DNA of 64,000 nt, taken from an uncultured Nesterenkonia sp. (GTDB lineage: Bacteria; Actinomycetota; Actinomycetes; Actinomycetales; Micrococcaceae). Each line of letters opens with the position of its first letter. The stretch's first letter is position 1. The stretch covers positions 180,128 to 244,127 of the forward strand of contig CAMIAK010000003.1 of NCBI GenBank assembly GCA_946222885.1. The letters run 5' to 3'. The translations under genes were made by a program, and so were the position numbers. Shown one piece after another: positions 32,894 through 40,948 of the stretch. The notes under the pieces are model-generated. The model saw only the letters and a list, made by a program, of their open reading frames with translations. It was not told the origin of the DNA and searched no databases.

Positions 32894-33898
32894 ATGAGCT
32901 CCCACCGCCTGACCCGAGCCCGCCTGCTCCCCGCCTCCGCCGTCGCCCTGCTGCTGGGGCTGGCCGCCTGCGGGGGAGACGGAGACTCCCCGGAGGAGGC
33001 GTCCGGGGCGACCGGCCCCGCCGGGCCGGAAGGCTCAGCCGGAGAGGAGGTCCCTGAGGGCGAGGCCGGGGAAGATCCTGAAGAGGCTGAGGAGGAGCAG
33101 GCCGCCGAGCTGCCCGGAGGCGGCGACGTCGTGTTCCCGGACCGCCGGATGGTCGCCCTCTACGGCTCCCCGGACATCCCCGAGCTCGGCATCCTCGGAG
33201 AGGGCAGCCTGGAGGACGCCGTCGACCACGTCCAGGACTACGCCGAGCAGTACGAGCAGTTCAGCGAGGAGCCGGTCATCCCGGCCTTCGAGATCATCAC
33301 CACGGTCGCCTCCACCGAACCCGGTCCCGACGGCGACTACACCAATGAGATCGACCCGGAGGTCATCGAGCCGTGGGTGGAGGCCGCCGCGGAGGAGGAC
33401 ATCTACGTGGTCCTGGACCTGCAGCCCGGCCACAAGCACTTCCAGGAGCAGGCCGAGATCTATGAGGACCTGCTGCGCGAGCCGCACGTCGGGCTCGCCC
33501 TGGACCCGGAGTGGCGGCTGGACGAGGGACAGCGGCATCTGGAGCAGGTCGGTTCGGTGAGCGCCCAGGAGATCAACGAGACCGCCGAGTGGCTGGCGGA
33601 GATCACCGCGGACGAGGGCCTCCCGCAGAAGGTCTTCATGGTCCACCAGTTCAAGGACGCCATGATCCAGGACCGCGAGGACATCGACACCTCCCACGAG
33701 GAGCTCGCCATGGTCCTCCACTCCGACGGCCACGGCACCCCGGAGCTGAAGCTGGAGGTCTACGAGGCCCTCCAGCAGGACCTGCCCGAGGACATCTGGA
33801 TGGCATGGAAGAATTTCTATGACGAGGACAGCCCGACGTTCTCCCCCGAGGAGACCTACGACGTCGACCCGCAGCCCTGGTTCGTCTCCTATCAGTGA
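32894..33898 (+). CDS. Acidic secreted lipoprotein of unknown function
   Basis: 334 residues. Basic N-terminus and hydrophobic helix ending in a lipobox LGLAAC at about residue 27. A 45-residue Gly/Pro/Glu linker follows, then a folded domain of about 260 residues. Within it, RRMVALYGSPDIPELGILG, IYVVLDLQPGHKHF and HVGLALDPEWRL suggest an alpha/beta (possibly TIM-barrel) glycoside-hydrolase-like or sugar-binding fold, but no catalytic signature is recognised. It would be anchored on the outer face of the membrane. A possible leaderless or GGAG-led start lies at 32894. Confidence 0.75.
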   Translation: MSSHRLTRARLLPASAVALLLGLAACGGDGDSPEEASGATGPAGPEGSAGEEVPEGEAGEDPEEAEEEQAAELPGGGDVVFPDRRMVALYGSPDIPELGILGEGSLEDAVDHVQDYAEQYEQFSEEPVIPAFEIITTVASTEPGPDGDYTNEIDPEVIEPWVEAAAEEDIYVVLDLQPGHKHFQEQAEIYEDLLREPHVGLALDPEWRLDEGQRHLEQVGSVSAQEINETAEWLAEITADEGLPQKVFMVHQFKDAMIQDREDIDTSHEELAMVLHSDGHGTPELKLEVYEALQQDLPEDIWMAWKNFYDEDSPTFSPEETYDVDPQPWFVSYQ

Positions 33899-33940
33899 CC
33901 CCGGGCTGCCCTGAGACGGCCCACCAGCGAAAGGACGCCC

Positions 33941-35110
33941 ATGTTCAACGGTTTCTACGAGGAGATCCATGAGGAGTTCCGCGAGGTCGTCCGGGAGTTC
34001 GTCGCCCGGGAGGTGACTCCGCACTATAAGCAGTGGGACGCGGACCATATGATCGCCCGCTCCCTGTGGGAGGCCGCTGCGGAGAACGGCCTGCTGGGGC
34101 TGGCCGTCCCTGAGGAGCACGAGGGCATGGGGCTGGCCGACTACCGCTTCCGGATGATCATCGACGAGGAGCTCGCCCGCGCCGACGCCCTGGGCGTGGC
34201 CCTGGCCCTGCACCTGCACGACGACTGGGTGCTGCCGGCTCTGCTGCAGTACGGCTCCGAAGAGCAGAAGGCCGCCTGGCTGCCCCGGTTCATGGACGCC
34301 TCCTTCGTCTCCTCGGTGGCCTTCACCGAGCCCGGCGCCGGCTCCGACCTGCGCGGGGTGCGCACCAAGGCGGTCAAGCACGACGACGGCTCCTGGTCGC
34401 TCAGCGGGCAGAAGACCTTCATCGGCAACGGGATCTCCGGGGACGGTGCCCTGGTGCTGGCCCGCACCGACGGCTCTGAGGTGAAGGAGCGCGGGTCGGC
34501 GTCGTCGTTCAGCCTGTTCCTGGTGGAGAAGGAGGGCAACGCCGGCTACCGGGCGGGGAACCAGCTGGACAAGATGGGGGTGAAGGCCTCGGACACCGCC
34601 GAGCTGTTCTTCGACGAGGTGCGCGTCCCTGCGGAGAACCTGATCGGCGCTGAGGGTCAGGGACTGGAGATCGTCAAGGCGATCCTGCCGCAGGGCCGGC
34701 TGGCCGTGGCCGCGGCCGCCGCCGTCGTCGCCGGCGAGGTGCTCTCCCAGACGCTGACCTATGTGGGGGAGCGGGAGGCCTTCGGCGGTCCGCTCACCCA
34801 GTTCCAGAACACCCGCTTCCAGCTGGCCGAGCTGCAGACCCGGCTGGAGGTCGCCCAGCGGTATGTGGGCGCGGCCGCGGAGGCCTTCAACGCCGGACGG
34901 CTGGACGTGGCGGGTGCCTCCAAGGCGAAGCTGTGGGCGGCCGAGGAGGCGAAGTCCTTGGTGGACGCCTGCCTGCAGCTGCACGGCGGATACGGGTACA
35001 TCCTCGAGTACCCGGTGGCGCAGGCGTACTTGGCGGTCCGGCTGCTGAGCATCTTCGGCGGGACCAGCGAAGTGCTCAGGGAGACCATCGCGGAGGACCT
35101 GCTGGCCTGA
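33941..35110 (+). CDS. Acyl-CoA dehydrogenase (LCAD/IVD-like) lacking the usual catalytic Glu
   Basis: 389 residues, standard length. AFTEPGAGSDLRG and GQKTFIGNG bind flavin and substrate; YVGEREAFGGPLTQFQNTRFQLA and QLHGGYGYILEYP are typical. Position 373 in IFGGTSEV is Gly, where short/medium-chain enzymes have Glu. At 252 the LCAD/IVD-type Glu (usual PQERL) is also Gly (PQGRL). The enzyme may use another base, such as a Glu in AGEVLSQ, or act on an unusual substrate. Electrons would go to the EtfAB encoded nearby. It starts after AAAGGACGCCC. Confidence 0.9.
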   Translation: MFNGFYEEIHEEFREVVREFVAREVTPHYKQWDADHMIARSLWEAAAENGLLGLAVPEEHEGMGLADYRFRMIIDEELARADALGVALALHLHDDWVLPALLQYGSEEQKAAWLPRFMDASFVSSVAFTEPGAGSDLRGVRTKAVKHDDGSWSLSGQKTFIGNGISGDGALVLARTDGSEVKERGSASSFSLFLVEKEGNAGYRAGNQLDKMGVKASDTAELFFDEVRVPAENLIGAEGQGLEIVKAILPQGRLAVAAAAAVVAGEVLSQTLTYVGEREAFGGPLTQFQNTRFQLAELQTRLEVAQRYVGAAAEAFNAGRLDVAGASKAKLWAAEEAKSLVDACLQLHGGYGYILEYPVAQAYLAVRLLSIFGGTSEVLRETIAEDLLA

Positions 35111-35131
35111 GCGGAGTTTGTGCGGGCGGGG

Positions 35132-35137
35132 TATTGT
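35132..35137 (+). promoter_or_regulatory. -10 box TATTGT of the TauE/SafE gene
   Basis: It ends 7 bases before the ATG at 35145. Confidence 0.4.
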
Positions 35138-35144
35138 CAGATCA

Positions 35145-35897
35145 ATGACCCCCGTCCTCGTCGCCCTCTGCATCTGCGGCCTCGTGCTGCTGGTCTCCGC
35201 CGTCCAGCGCGTGGCCGGCTTCGGGTTCGGCCTGGTCATGGCGCCGTTCCTGGTGGTCCTGCTCAACCCCCACGAAGGGGTCATGCTGGCCAATATGCTC
35301 AGCCTGGTGCCGCCGCTGCTCATCATGTGGGAGCTCCGTGCCCACATCGAATGGAAGAAGTTCCTCTGGCTGGCACTCGGCAGCACGGTGGTGATGCTGC
35401 CCGCGGCCTGGGTCTCGGTGCAGGCTCCGGCGGGCCCGCTCTACCTGGTGGTCGGGGCGATCGTGCTGCTCGGCCTGGTGGCCTCCTCGGTGTTCGCCGG
35501 GCGGGTCCATGTGGACGGGCGCATGCTGCAGAGCCTGACCGGGGCGGCCGGCGGCGCCGGCGCGGTGATCGCCGGAGTGGGCGCCCCGCCGCTGACCATC
35601 TACGGGATGCTCTCCCGCTGGCCCCTGCTGCCGATGATCGCCACCATGCAGCCGCTCTGGCTGATCATGGCGCTCTCCGCCGTCGCCTCCAAGTGGTACC
35701 TCGGCGACGGCGTCATCCCCGGCCTGCCCTGGTGGGGCTGGCTCGGTGCGCTGGCCGCCATGCCGCTGGGCATCTGGATCGGCCAGAAGATCCAGCATGC
35801 GGTGGATGCAACGGTGGTGAGCCGCTTCGTCGTCGGGCTGGCCGTGGTGGGGGCGCTGCTGGCGCTCGGCACGGGCGTGCGGATCACGTTCTTCTGA
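35145..35897 (+). CDS. TauE/SafE-family sulfite/anion exporter-type permease
   Basis: 250 residues from ATG 35145, with about eight hydrophobic helices. GFGFGLVMAPFLVVLLNP near the start and GAGAVIAGVGAPPLTIYGM in the middle are the two inverted family motifs (G-x-G and G-x-P-P). Members export sulfite, sulfoacetate or similar anions. No sulfur genes are adjacent, so the substrate is unknown. It is preceded by a TATTGT -10 box and lacks a Shine-Dalgarno sequence. Confidence 0.85.
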   Translation: MTPVLVALCICGLVLLVSAVQRVAGFGFGLVMAPFLVVLLNPHEGVMLANMLSLVPPLLIMWELRAHIEWKKFLWLALGSTVVMLPAAWVSVQAPAGPLYLVVGAIVLLGLVASSVFAGRVHVDGRMLQSLTGAAGGAGAVIAGVGAPPLTIYGMLSRWPLLPMIATMQPLWLIMALSAVASKWYLGDGVIPGLPWWGWLGALAAMPLGIWIGQKIQHAVDATVVSRFVVGLAVVGALLALGTGVRITFF

Positions 35898-35945
35898 GCG
35901 CGGCGTGACCTCGGAGCAGAGCCGTGGACGACACCGGCACTCTAT

Positions 35946-35957
35946 TTGTCTTGACAA
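35946..35957. promoter_or_regulatory. GntR operator 1 (TTGTCTTGACAA)
   Basis: WTGTC-NN-GACAW dyad before the inositol operon. A second dyad GTGTC-T-GACAC lies at 35981-35991. The operator overlaps a possible -35 (TTGTCT) with TAGAAA 18 bases on. Confidence 0.65.
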
Positions 35958-36021
35958 TAAGACAGAGCTTAGAAAGAGTGGTGTCTGACACATCCCCGGT
36001 CCTGAGCCAAGGAGGCCTCTC

Positions 36022-36984
36022 ATGACTGTGACACCTACGCCGCATACGCCCGGGCGCGCGCAGGACGGCACCGAATCGCCGCTGCTGATCGGCACCGCAC
36101 CGGACTCTTGGGGAGTCTGGTTCCCGGATGATCCTCAGCAGACCCCCTGGGAGCGCTTCCTGGACGAGGTCGCCGAGGCCGGCTACCACTACATCGAGCT
36201 CGGCCCCTACGGCTATCTGCCCACCGACGCGCCCCGCCTGCAGGACGCGCTGGAGGCCCGTGACCTCGAAGTCAGCGCCGGCACCGTCTTCACCGCCTTC
36301 CACCGCGAGTCTGACGAGGAGCGGGAGGCCACCTGGGCGCAGGTCCACCAGGTCGCAGAGCTCACCCGGGCCGTCGGCGGCGAGCACATCGTGGTCATCC
36401 CCGCCATGTGGCGCGACGACGTCACCGGCGAGGCCGTGGAGAACGAGCATCTGACCCCCTCTCAGTGGGAGCGGCTCTTCTCCGGCCATGACGAGCTCGG
36501 CAAGGTCCTCTGGGAGAAGTACGGGCTGAAGCAGGAGTTCCACTCCCACGCCGACTCCCATGTGTGCAGCCAGGAGCAGATCACCCGTTTCCTGGAGGGC
36601 ACGGACTCGGAGCTGGTCAGTCTGTGCCTGGACACCGGCCACGCCGAATACGGCGGAGCCTCCTCCGCGGAGATCATCCGGAACGCCCCGGAGCGCGTGG
36701 GCTATCTCCACCTGAAGCAGATCGATCCCCAGATCATGGAGACTGTGCGCCGCGAGAACCTCACTTGGGCCGCGGCCAACAAGGCCGGCGTCATGGTGGA
36801 GCCGCCGGGCGGCGCGCCGGACCTCGCCGAGGTCATCTGGGAGCTCGAGAGGCTGGACCGCTCCTTCTACTGCATCGTGGAGCAGGACATGTACCCGGTG
36901 CGCTCCTTCGACGTCCCCCTGCCGATCGCCGCCCGCACCCGGAAGTACCTGTGCGGCTGCGGTTCGCGCACCCGCATCCGCTGA
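36022..36984 (+). CDS. Sugar phosphate isomerase/epimerase-type enzyme, likely inosose dehydratase (IolE-like)
   Basis: 320 residues, TIM-barrel AP-endonuclease-2 family. IGTAPDSWGVWFP near the start, YHYIELGPYGYLP, HIVVIPAMWRDD, QEFHSHADSHV (metal His), LCLDTGHAEYGG (metal Asp, His), YLHLKQID and FYCIVEQDMYP (Glu) outline the metal site. In the inositol pathway IolE dehydrates scyllo-inosose; IolI and IolH have the same fold, so the exact step is inferred from position. First gene of the iol operon, with AAGGAGG before the ATG and iolC 19 bases after. Confidence 0.82.
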   Translation: MTVTPTPHTPGRAQDGTESPLLIGTAPDSWGVWFPDDPQQTPWERFLDEVAEAGYHYIELGPYGYLPTDAPRLQDALEARDLEVSAGTVFTAFHRESDEEREATWAQVHQVAELTRAVGGEHIVVIPAMWRDDVTGEAVENEHLTPSQWERLFSGHDELGKVLWEKYGLKQEFHSHADSHVCSQEQITRFLEGTDSELVSLCLDTGHAEYGGASSAEIIRNAPERVGYLHLKQIDPQIMETVRRENLTWAAANKAGVMVEPPGGAPDLAEVIWELERLDRSFYCIVEQDMYPVRSFDVPLPIAARTRKYLCGCGSRTRIR

Positions 36985-37003
36985 CCCGCACCGAGGAGAA
37001 CCC

Positions 37004-37987
37004 ATGCCCTATGACCTCATCACCACCGGCCGCATCAGCGTGGACGTCTACCCGAATGACATCGGCGTCCCGCTGAACGAGGTGACCAGCTTCGGAAAGT
37101 ATCTGGGCGGCTCACCCACCAATGTCGCCGTCGCCGCAGCCCGTCACGGCCGCAGCGCCGCCGTCATCACCCGCACCGGGGAGGACCCCTTCGGGGATTT
37201 CCTGCGCGCTGAGCTGCGCCGCTACGGCGTGGACGACCGTTGGGCGGGCCGGGTGCCGGGTCTGCAGACCCCGGTCACCTTCTGTGCCATCCAGCCGCCC
37301 GAGGACTTTCCCCTCTACTTCTACGGCCGCCGGCCCAGCGCTCCTGACTGGGAGATCGACAAGGACGACGTCGACTACCAGGCCGTCCGCGAGGCCCGGA
37401 TCTTCTGGTCTACGGTCACCGGTATGGTCAGGCCCGCCTCCCGTGCGGCCCAGGCCGCCATGCACGAGGTGCGCCCGCGTGAGGAGCTGGCCGAGGGTCA
37501 GCACACCATCCTGGACCTCGACTACCGCCCTATGTTCTGGGACTCCAAGGAGCAGGCCCGCGAGCAGGTGGAGCGCCTGCTGCCCCATATCACCGTGGCT
37601 GTGGGCAACTCTGAGGAATGCTCTGTGGCGGTGGGGGAGGGGACCCCGGATGAGCAGGCAGACCGCCTCCTGGAGGCAGGGGTGAAGCTCGCTGTGGTCA
37701 AGCGCGGCTCGGAAGGCGTCATGGCCGCCACCGCGGAGGAGCGGGTGATCTCCAAGCCGATCCCGGTGGAGACCGTCAACGGCCTCGGTGCCGGAGACTC
37801 CTTCGGCGGGGCGCTCTGCCACGGCCTGCTCTCCGGCTGGCCGCTGGAGAACGTCCTGGACTTCGCCAATGCTGCCGGCGCCCATGTGGCTGCCCAGATC
37901 GCCTGTTCGGAGGCGATGCCGGAGCCCGCCGAGGTGGAGAGCCTGCTCGCCGACCGGGGGCGGCCGCTGCCCGGCCGACCCGCCTGA
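37004..37987 (+). CDS. iolC: 5-dehydro-2-deoxygluconokinase
   Basis: 327 residues, PfkB sugar kinase. GRISVDVYPND, the di-Gly segment KYLGGSPTNVAVAAAR, and the catalytic loop NGLGAGDSFGGAL with its Asp. It phosphorylates 2-deoxy-5-keto-D-gluconate in inositol breakdown. GGAGAACCC precedes the ATG, and the Cgl0159-type aldolase gene starts 19 bases after the stop. Confidence 0.93.
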   Translation: MPYDLITTGRISVDVYPNDIGVPLNEVTSFGKYLGGSPTNVAVAAARHGRSAAVITRTGEDPFGDFLRAELRRYGVDDRWAGRVPGLQTPVTFCAIQPPEDFPLYFYGRRPSAPDWEIDKDDVDYQAVREARIFWSTVTGMVRPASRAAQAAMHEVRPREELAEGQHTILDLDYRPMFWDSKEQAREQVERLLPHITVAVGNSEECSVAVGEGTPDEQADRLLEAGVKLAVVKRGSEGVMAATAEERVISKPIPVETVNGLGAGDSFGGALCHGLLSGWPLENVLDFANAAGAHVAAQIACSEAMPEPAEVESLLADRGRPLPGRPA

Positions 37988-38006
37988 GAAGAAAGAGAGC
38001 ATCGCT

Positions 38007-38939
38007 GTGATCTTCGACCACCTCACGTTTCCGGAGCCGGGCGAGGACCGTCCTGACCGCTACGAGGTCCTGACCCGCATCCGGCTGGAGGACCCCGACG
38101 CAGTCCGGCGCGCCGCACGTGCCCGCCGCCGCCATCCGGGTCCCGTCTACGGACGGCAGAACTTCATCATCGCTGCCGACCACCCTGCCCGCGGGGCGCT
38201 GGCGGTCAAGGGCGACGGCCAGGCCATGGCGGATCGCCGCGTCCTGCTGGACCGGCTGCGCATCGCCCTGGAGAACCCCAAGGTGGACGGGGTGCTCGCC
38301 TCCCCGGACCTCCTGGACGACCTCCTCCTGCTGGGCGCCCTGGAGGGTAAGCTCGTCTTCGGCTCGATGAACCGGGCAGGCCTGCCCGGCCTGGTCAACG
38401 AGATCGACGACCGCTTCACCGGGCACACCGCCCGAGCGCTGGCCCAGGTGGGCGCCGACGGCGGCAAGATGCTGACCCGCATCGCGTTCGATTCCGAGCA
38501 CACCACCTCCATCCTGGAGAGCACCGCCCAGGCGGTGGACAGCCTGCACCAGGAGGGGCTGATCGCCATGGTCGAGCCCTTCATCTCCACGGCGGGGGGC
38601 AAGACGGTCAGCAACATCCTCACCCCCGAGGCCGTCTCCCAGTCGGTGGCCATCGCCCAGGCGCTCGGAGCCAGCTCGGCCCGGACCTGGATGAAGCTGC
38701 CCGTGGTGGAGGGCATGGAGCGGGTCATGGCGGCGACCACCCTGCCCACCGTCCTGCTGGGCGGCGACCCCTCCGGGAAGACCGACGAGGTCCTCGAATC
38801 CTGGCGCAGCGCCCTGGCGCTGCCCGGCGTGCAGGGCCTCACCGTGGGGCGGACCCTGCTCTACCCCGACGACGGCGACGTCGCGGCTGCCGTGGAGAAT
38901 GCCGCATCCCTGCTTCAAGACCGTTCTCAGGAGAGCTGA
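38007..38939 (+). CDS. Cgl0159-family (beta/alpha)8 aldolase-like protein of the inositol cluster
   Basis: 310 residues from GTG 38007, with AAAGAGAG upstream. Class I aldolase-type barrel: FIIAADHPARG, DGVLASPDLLDDLLLL, MLTRIAFDS, AMVEPFIS, ARTWMKLPVV (Lys candidate for the Schiff base), VLLGGDPSG and GLTVGRTLLYP. The family is named for a protein of the Corynebacterium glutamicum iol cluster. Its place between iolC and iolD suggests it splits 2-deoxy-5-keto-gluconate-6-phosphate in place of IolJ. It overlaps iolD by one base (TGATG). Confidence 0.85.
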   Translation: MIFDHLTFPEPGEDRPDRYEVLTRIRLEDPDAVRRAARARRRHPGPVYGRQNFIIAADHPARGALAVKGDGQAMADRRVLLDRLRIALENPKVDGVLASPDLLDDLLLLGALEGKLVFGSMNRAGLPGLVNEIDDRFTGHTARALAQVGADGGKMLTRIAFDSEHTTSILESTAQAVDSLHQEGLIAMVEPFISTAGGKTVSNILTPEAVSQSVAIAQALGASSARTWMKLPVVEGMERVMAATTLPTVLLGGDPSGKTDEVLESWRSALALPGVQGLTVGRTLLYPDDGDVAAAVENAASLLQDRSQES

Positions 38940-40948
38940 TGAGCACACGCACACTGTCGGTGGCGCAGGCCACCGTCGAATTCCTCGCCAACCAATGGAC
39001 CGTGGACGTGGTGGACGGCGTGCGGACCGAAGTCCGCACCATCCCCGGCATGCACGGCATCTACGGGCACGGAAACCTGGCCGGCGTCGGGCAGGCGCTG
39101 AAGCAGTCCCAGGTCAAGGCCCCCGGGGTGATGCCTTACTTCCAGGGCCGCAATGAGCAGGGCCTGGTGCACCAGGCGGTGGGTTATGCGCGGCACACCC
39201 GGCGACGTCAGACCTACGGCGTCACCGCGTCCATCGGTCCCGGTTCCACCAATATGGCCACCGGCGCTGCGCTGGCCACCACCAACCGGCTGCCGGCGCT
39301 GCTGCTCCCCTCGGACGAGTTCGCCACCCGCGCACCGGATCCGGTGCTGCAGCAGCTGGAGCTGCCGCACGCCTATGACGTCACCTGTGCGGACCTCTTC
39401 CGCCCCATCAGCCGCTACTTCGACCGCGTCCAACGGCCCGAACAGCTGTTCTCCGCGCTGCTGAACGGCATGCGGGTGCTCATGGACCCGGCTGAGACCG
39501 GTGCGGTGACCATCTCCCTGCCGCAGGACGTCCAGGCTGAGCGGATCGAGGTCCCGGAGGAGTTCCTGGCCCGCCGCGAATGGCGCATCCGCCGGCCCGA
39601 CCCGGAGGATGTGGACATCGCTGCCGCCGTGGAGGCCATCCGTGACGCGCGGCAGCCGCTGATCATCGCCGGCGGCGGCGTCCACTATGCCTTCGCCACG
39701 GAGAAGCTGCGGAGGCTGGCGGAGGCCACCGGCATCCCGGTGGCCTACACCCAGGCCGGCGTCGGGACCATCGACTGGGACCACCCGCTGGCTCTGGGCG
39801 CCATCGGTTCCACCGGGTCCACCGCCTCCAACGCCTATGCGAAGGACGCCGACGTCGTCATCGGCCTCGGCACCCGGTATGAGGACTTCACTACCGCTTC
39901 CATGACGGTCTTCCAGAATCCGCAGGTGCGCTTCGTCAACGTCAACATCACCGGGATGGACGCCTATAAGCTCGGCGCCTCCGTGCAGGTGGTCGCCGAC
40001 GCCGGAAAGACCATCCCCAGGGTCCAGGAGGGTCTGCAGGAGGCGGGCTACCGGGTGCCGCAGGAGGCCGGAGAGCTGGTCCGCCGGGAGAAGGTCCGCT
40101 GGGACAAGACCGTGGACGAGGCGTTCAGCATCCGCAATCAGCCGCTTCCGGCACAGAGCGAGATCATCGGCACGGTCAACGACGCCATGGATGAGCAGGA
40201 CGTGGTCATCTGCGCCGCCGGCTCCCTCCCGGGGGACCTCCATAAGCTGTGGCGGGTCAAGGACTCCCACGGCTATCACGTGGAGTACGCCTTCTCCTGC
40301 ATGGGCTATGAGATCGCCGGCGGGCTGGGTGTGAAGCGCGCCGCGCTGGCTGAGGCGAAGGCTGCCGGCAGGGAGCCCCAGGACGGCCGCGACGTCGTGG
40401 TCATGGTCGGAGACGGCTCCTACCTGATGATGCACACCGAGCTGGTGACCGCCGTGGCGGAGCGGATCAAGCTGATCGTGGTCCTCATCCAGAACCACGG
40501 CTACGCCTCCATCGGATCGCTCTCGGAGTCCTTGGGCTCCCAGCGCTTCGGCACCAAGTATCGGTATCTGGAGGAGGAGACACACAGCTTCGAGGAGGGG
40601 GAGACCCTGCCGGTGGACATCGCCACGAACGCCGAGTCCCTGGGCGTCCACGTGATCCGCGTGGACCAGGGTCCGGATGTGGTCGACCGGCTCCACGCCG
40701 CCGTGGAGGAGGCCAAGGCCCGCCCCGAGGGCTCCGGGCCGGTGATGGTCCACGTGGACTCCGACCTCTACCTGGACGCCCCGGACTCCGAATCCTGGTG
40801 GGACGTCCCGGTGACCGGGGTCTCCGAGCTGGAGTCCACCCAGAGCGCCTACCAGGCCTACGCAGATCACAAATCCCGCCAGCGGCTCCACGTGGGCCCT
40901 GGCGCAGAGCAGACCGGAACAGCACAGTCAGAAGGAGAGAGCGCATGA
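38939..40948 (+). CDS. iolD: 3D-(3,5/4)-trihydroxycyclohexane-1,2-dione hydrolase
   Basis: 669 residues, thiamine-diphosphate enzyme. The N-terminal half has GMHGIYGHGNLAGVGQAL and SIGPGSTNMATGAA; the middle domain GGGVHYAFATEKL; the C-terminal ThDP motif is GDGSYLMMHTEL with QNHGYAS. It opens the ring of the trione produced by inosose dehydratase. The stop overlaps the iolA start (ATGA). Confidence 0.94.
   Translation: MSTRTLSVAQATVEFLANQWTVDVVDGVRTEVRTIPGMHGIYGHGNLAGVGQALKQSQVKAPGVMPYFQGRNEQGLVHQAVGYARHTRRRQTYGVTASIGPGSTNMATGAALATTNRLPALLLPSDEFATRAPDPVLQQLELPHAYDVTCADLFRPISRYFDRVQRPEQLFSALLNGMRVLMDPAETGAVTISLPQDVQAERIEVPEEFLARREWRIRRPDPEDVDIAAAVEAIRDARQPLIIAGGGVHYAFATEKLRRLAEATGIPVAYTQAGVGTIDWDHPLALGAIGSTGSTASNAYAKDADVVIGLGTRYEDFTTASMTVFQNPQVRFVNVNITGMDAYKLGASVQVVADAGKTIPRVQEGLQEAGYRVPQEAGELVRREKVRWDKTVDEAFSIRNQPLPAQSEIIGTVNDAMDEQDVVICAAGSLPGDLHKLWRVKDSHGYHVEYAFSCMGYEIAGGLGVKRAALAEAKAAGREPQDGRDVVVMVGDGSYLMMHTELVTAVAERIKLIVVLIQNHGYASIGSLSESLGSQRFGTKYRYLEEETHSFEEGETLPVDIATNAESLGVHVIRVDQGPDVVDRLHAAVEEAKARPEGSGPVMVHVDSDLYLDAPDSESWWDVPVTGVSELESTQSAYQAYADHKSRQRLHVGPGAEQTGTAQSEGESA

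Noticed and set aside
33035..35386. Long minus-strand open frame opposite the lipoprotein and acyl-CoA dehydrogenase genes
   Set aside because: It is antisense to two well-supported genes, has low-complexity composition rich in Gly, Arg, Leu and Val, and shows no domain pattern. Long antisense frames are expected in GC-rich DNA.
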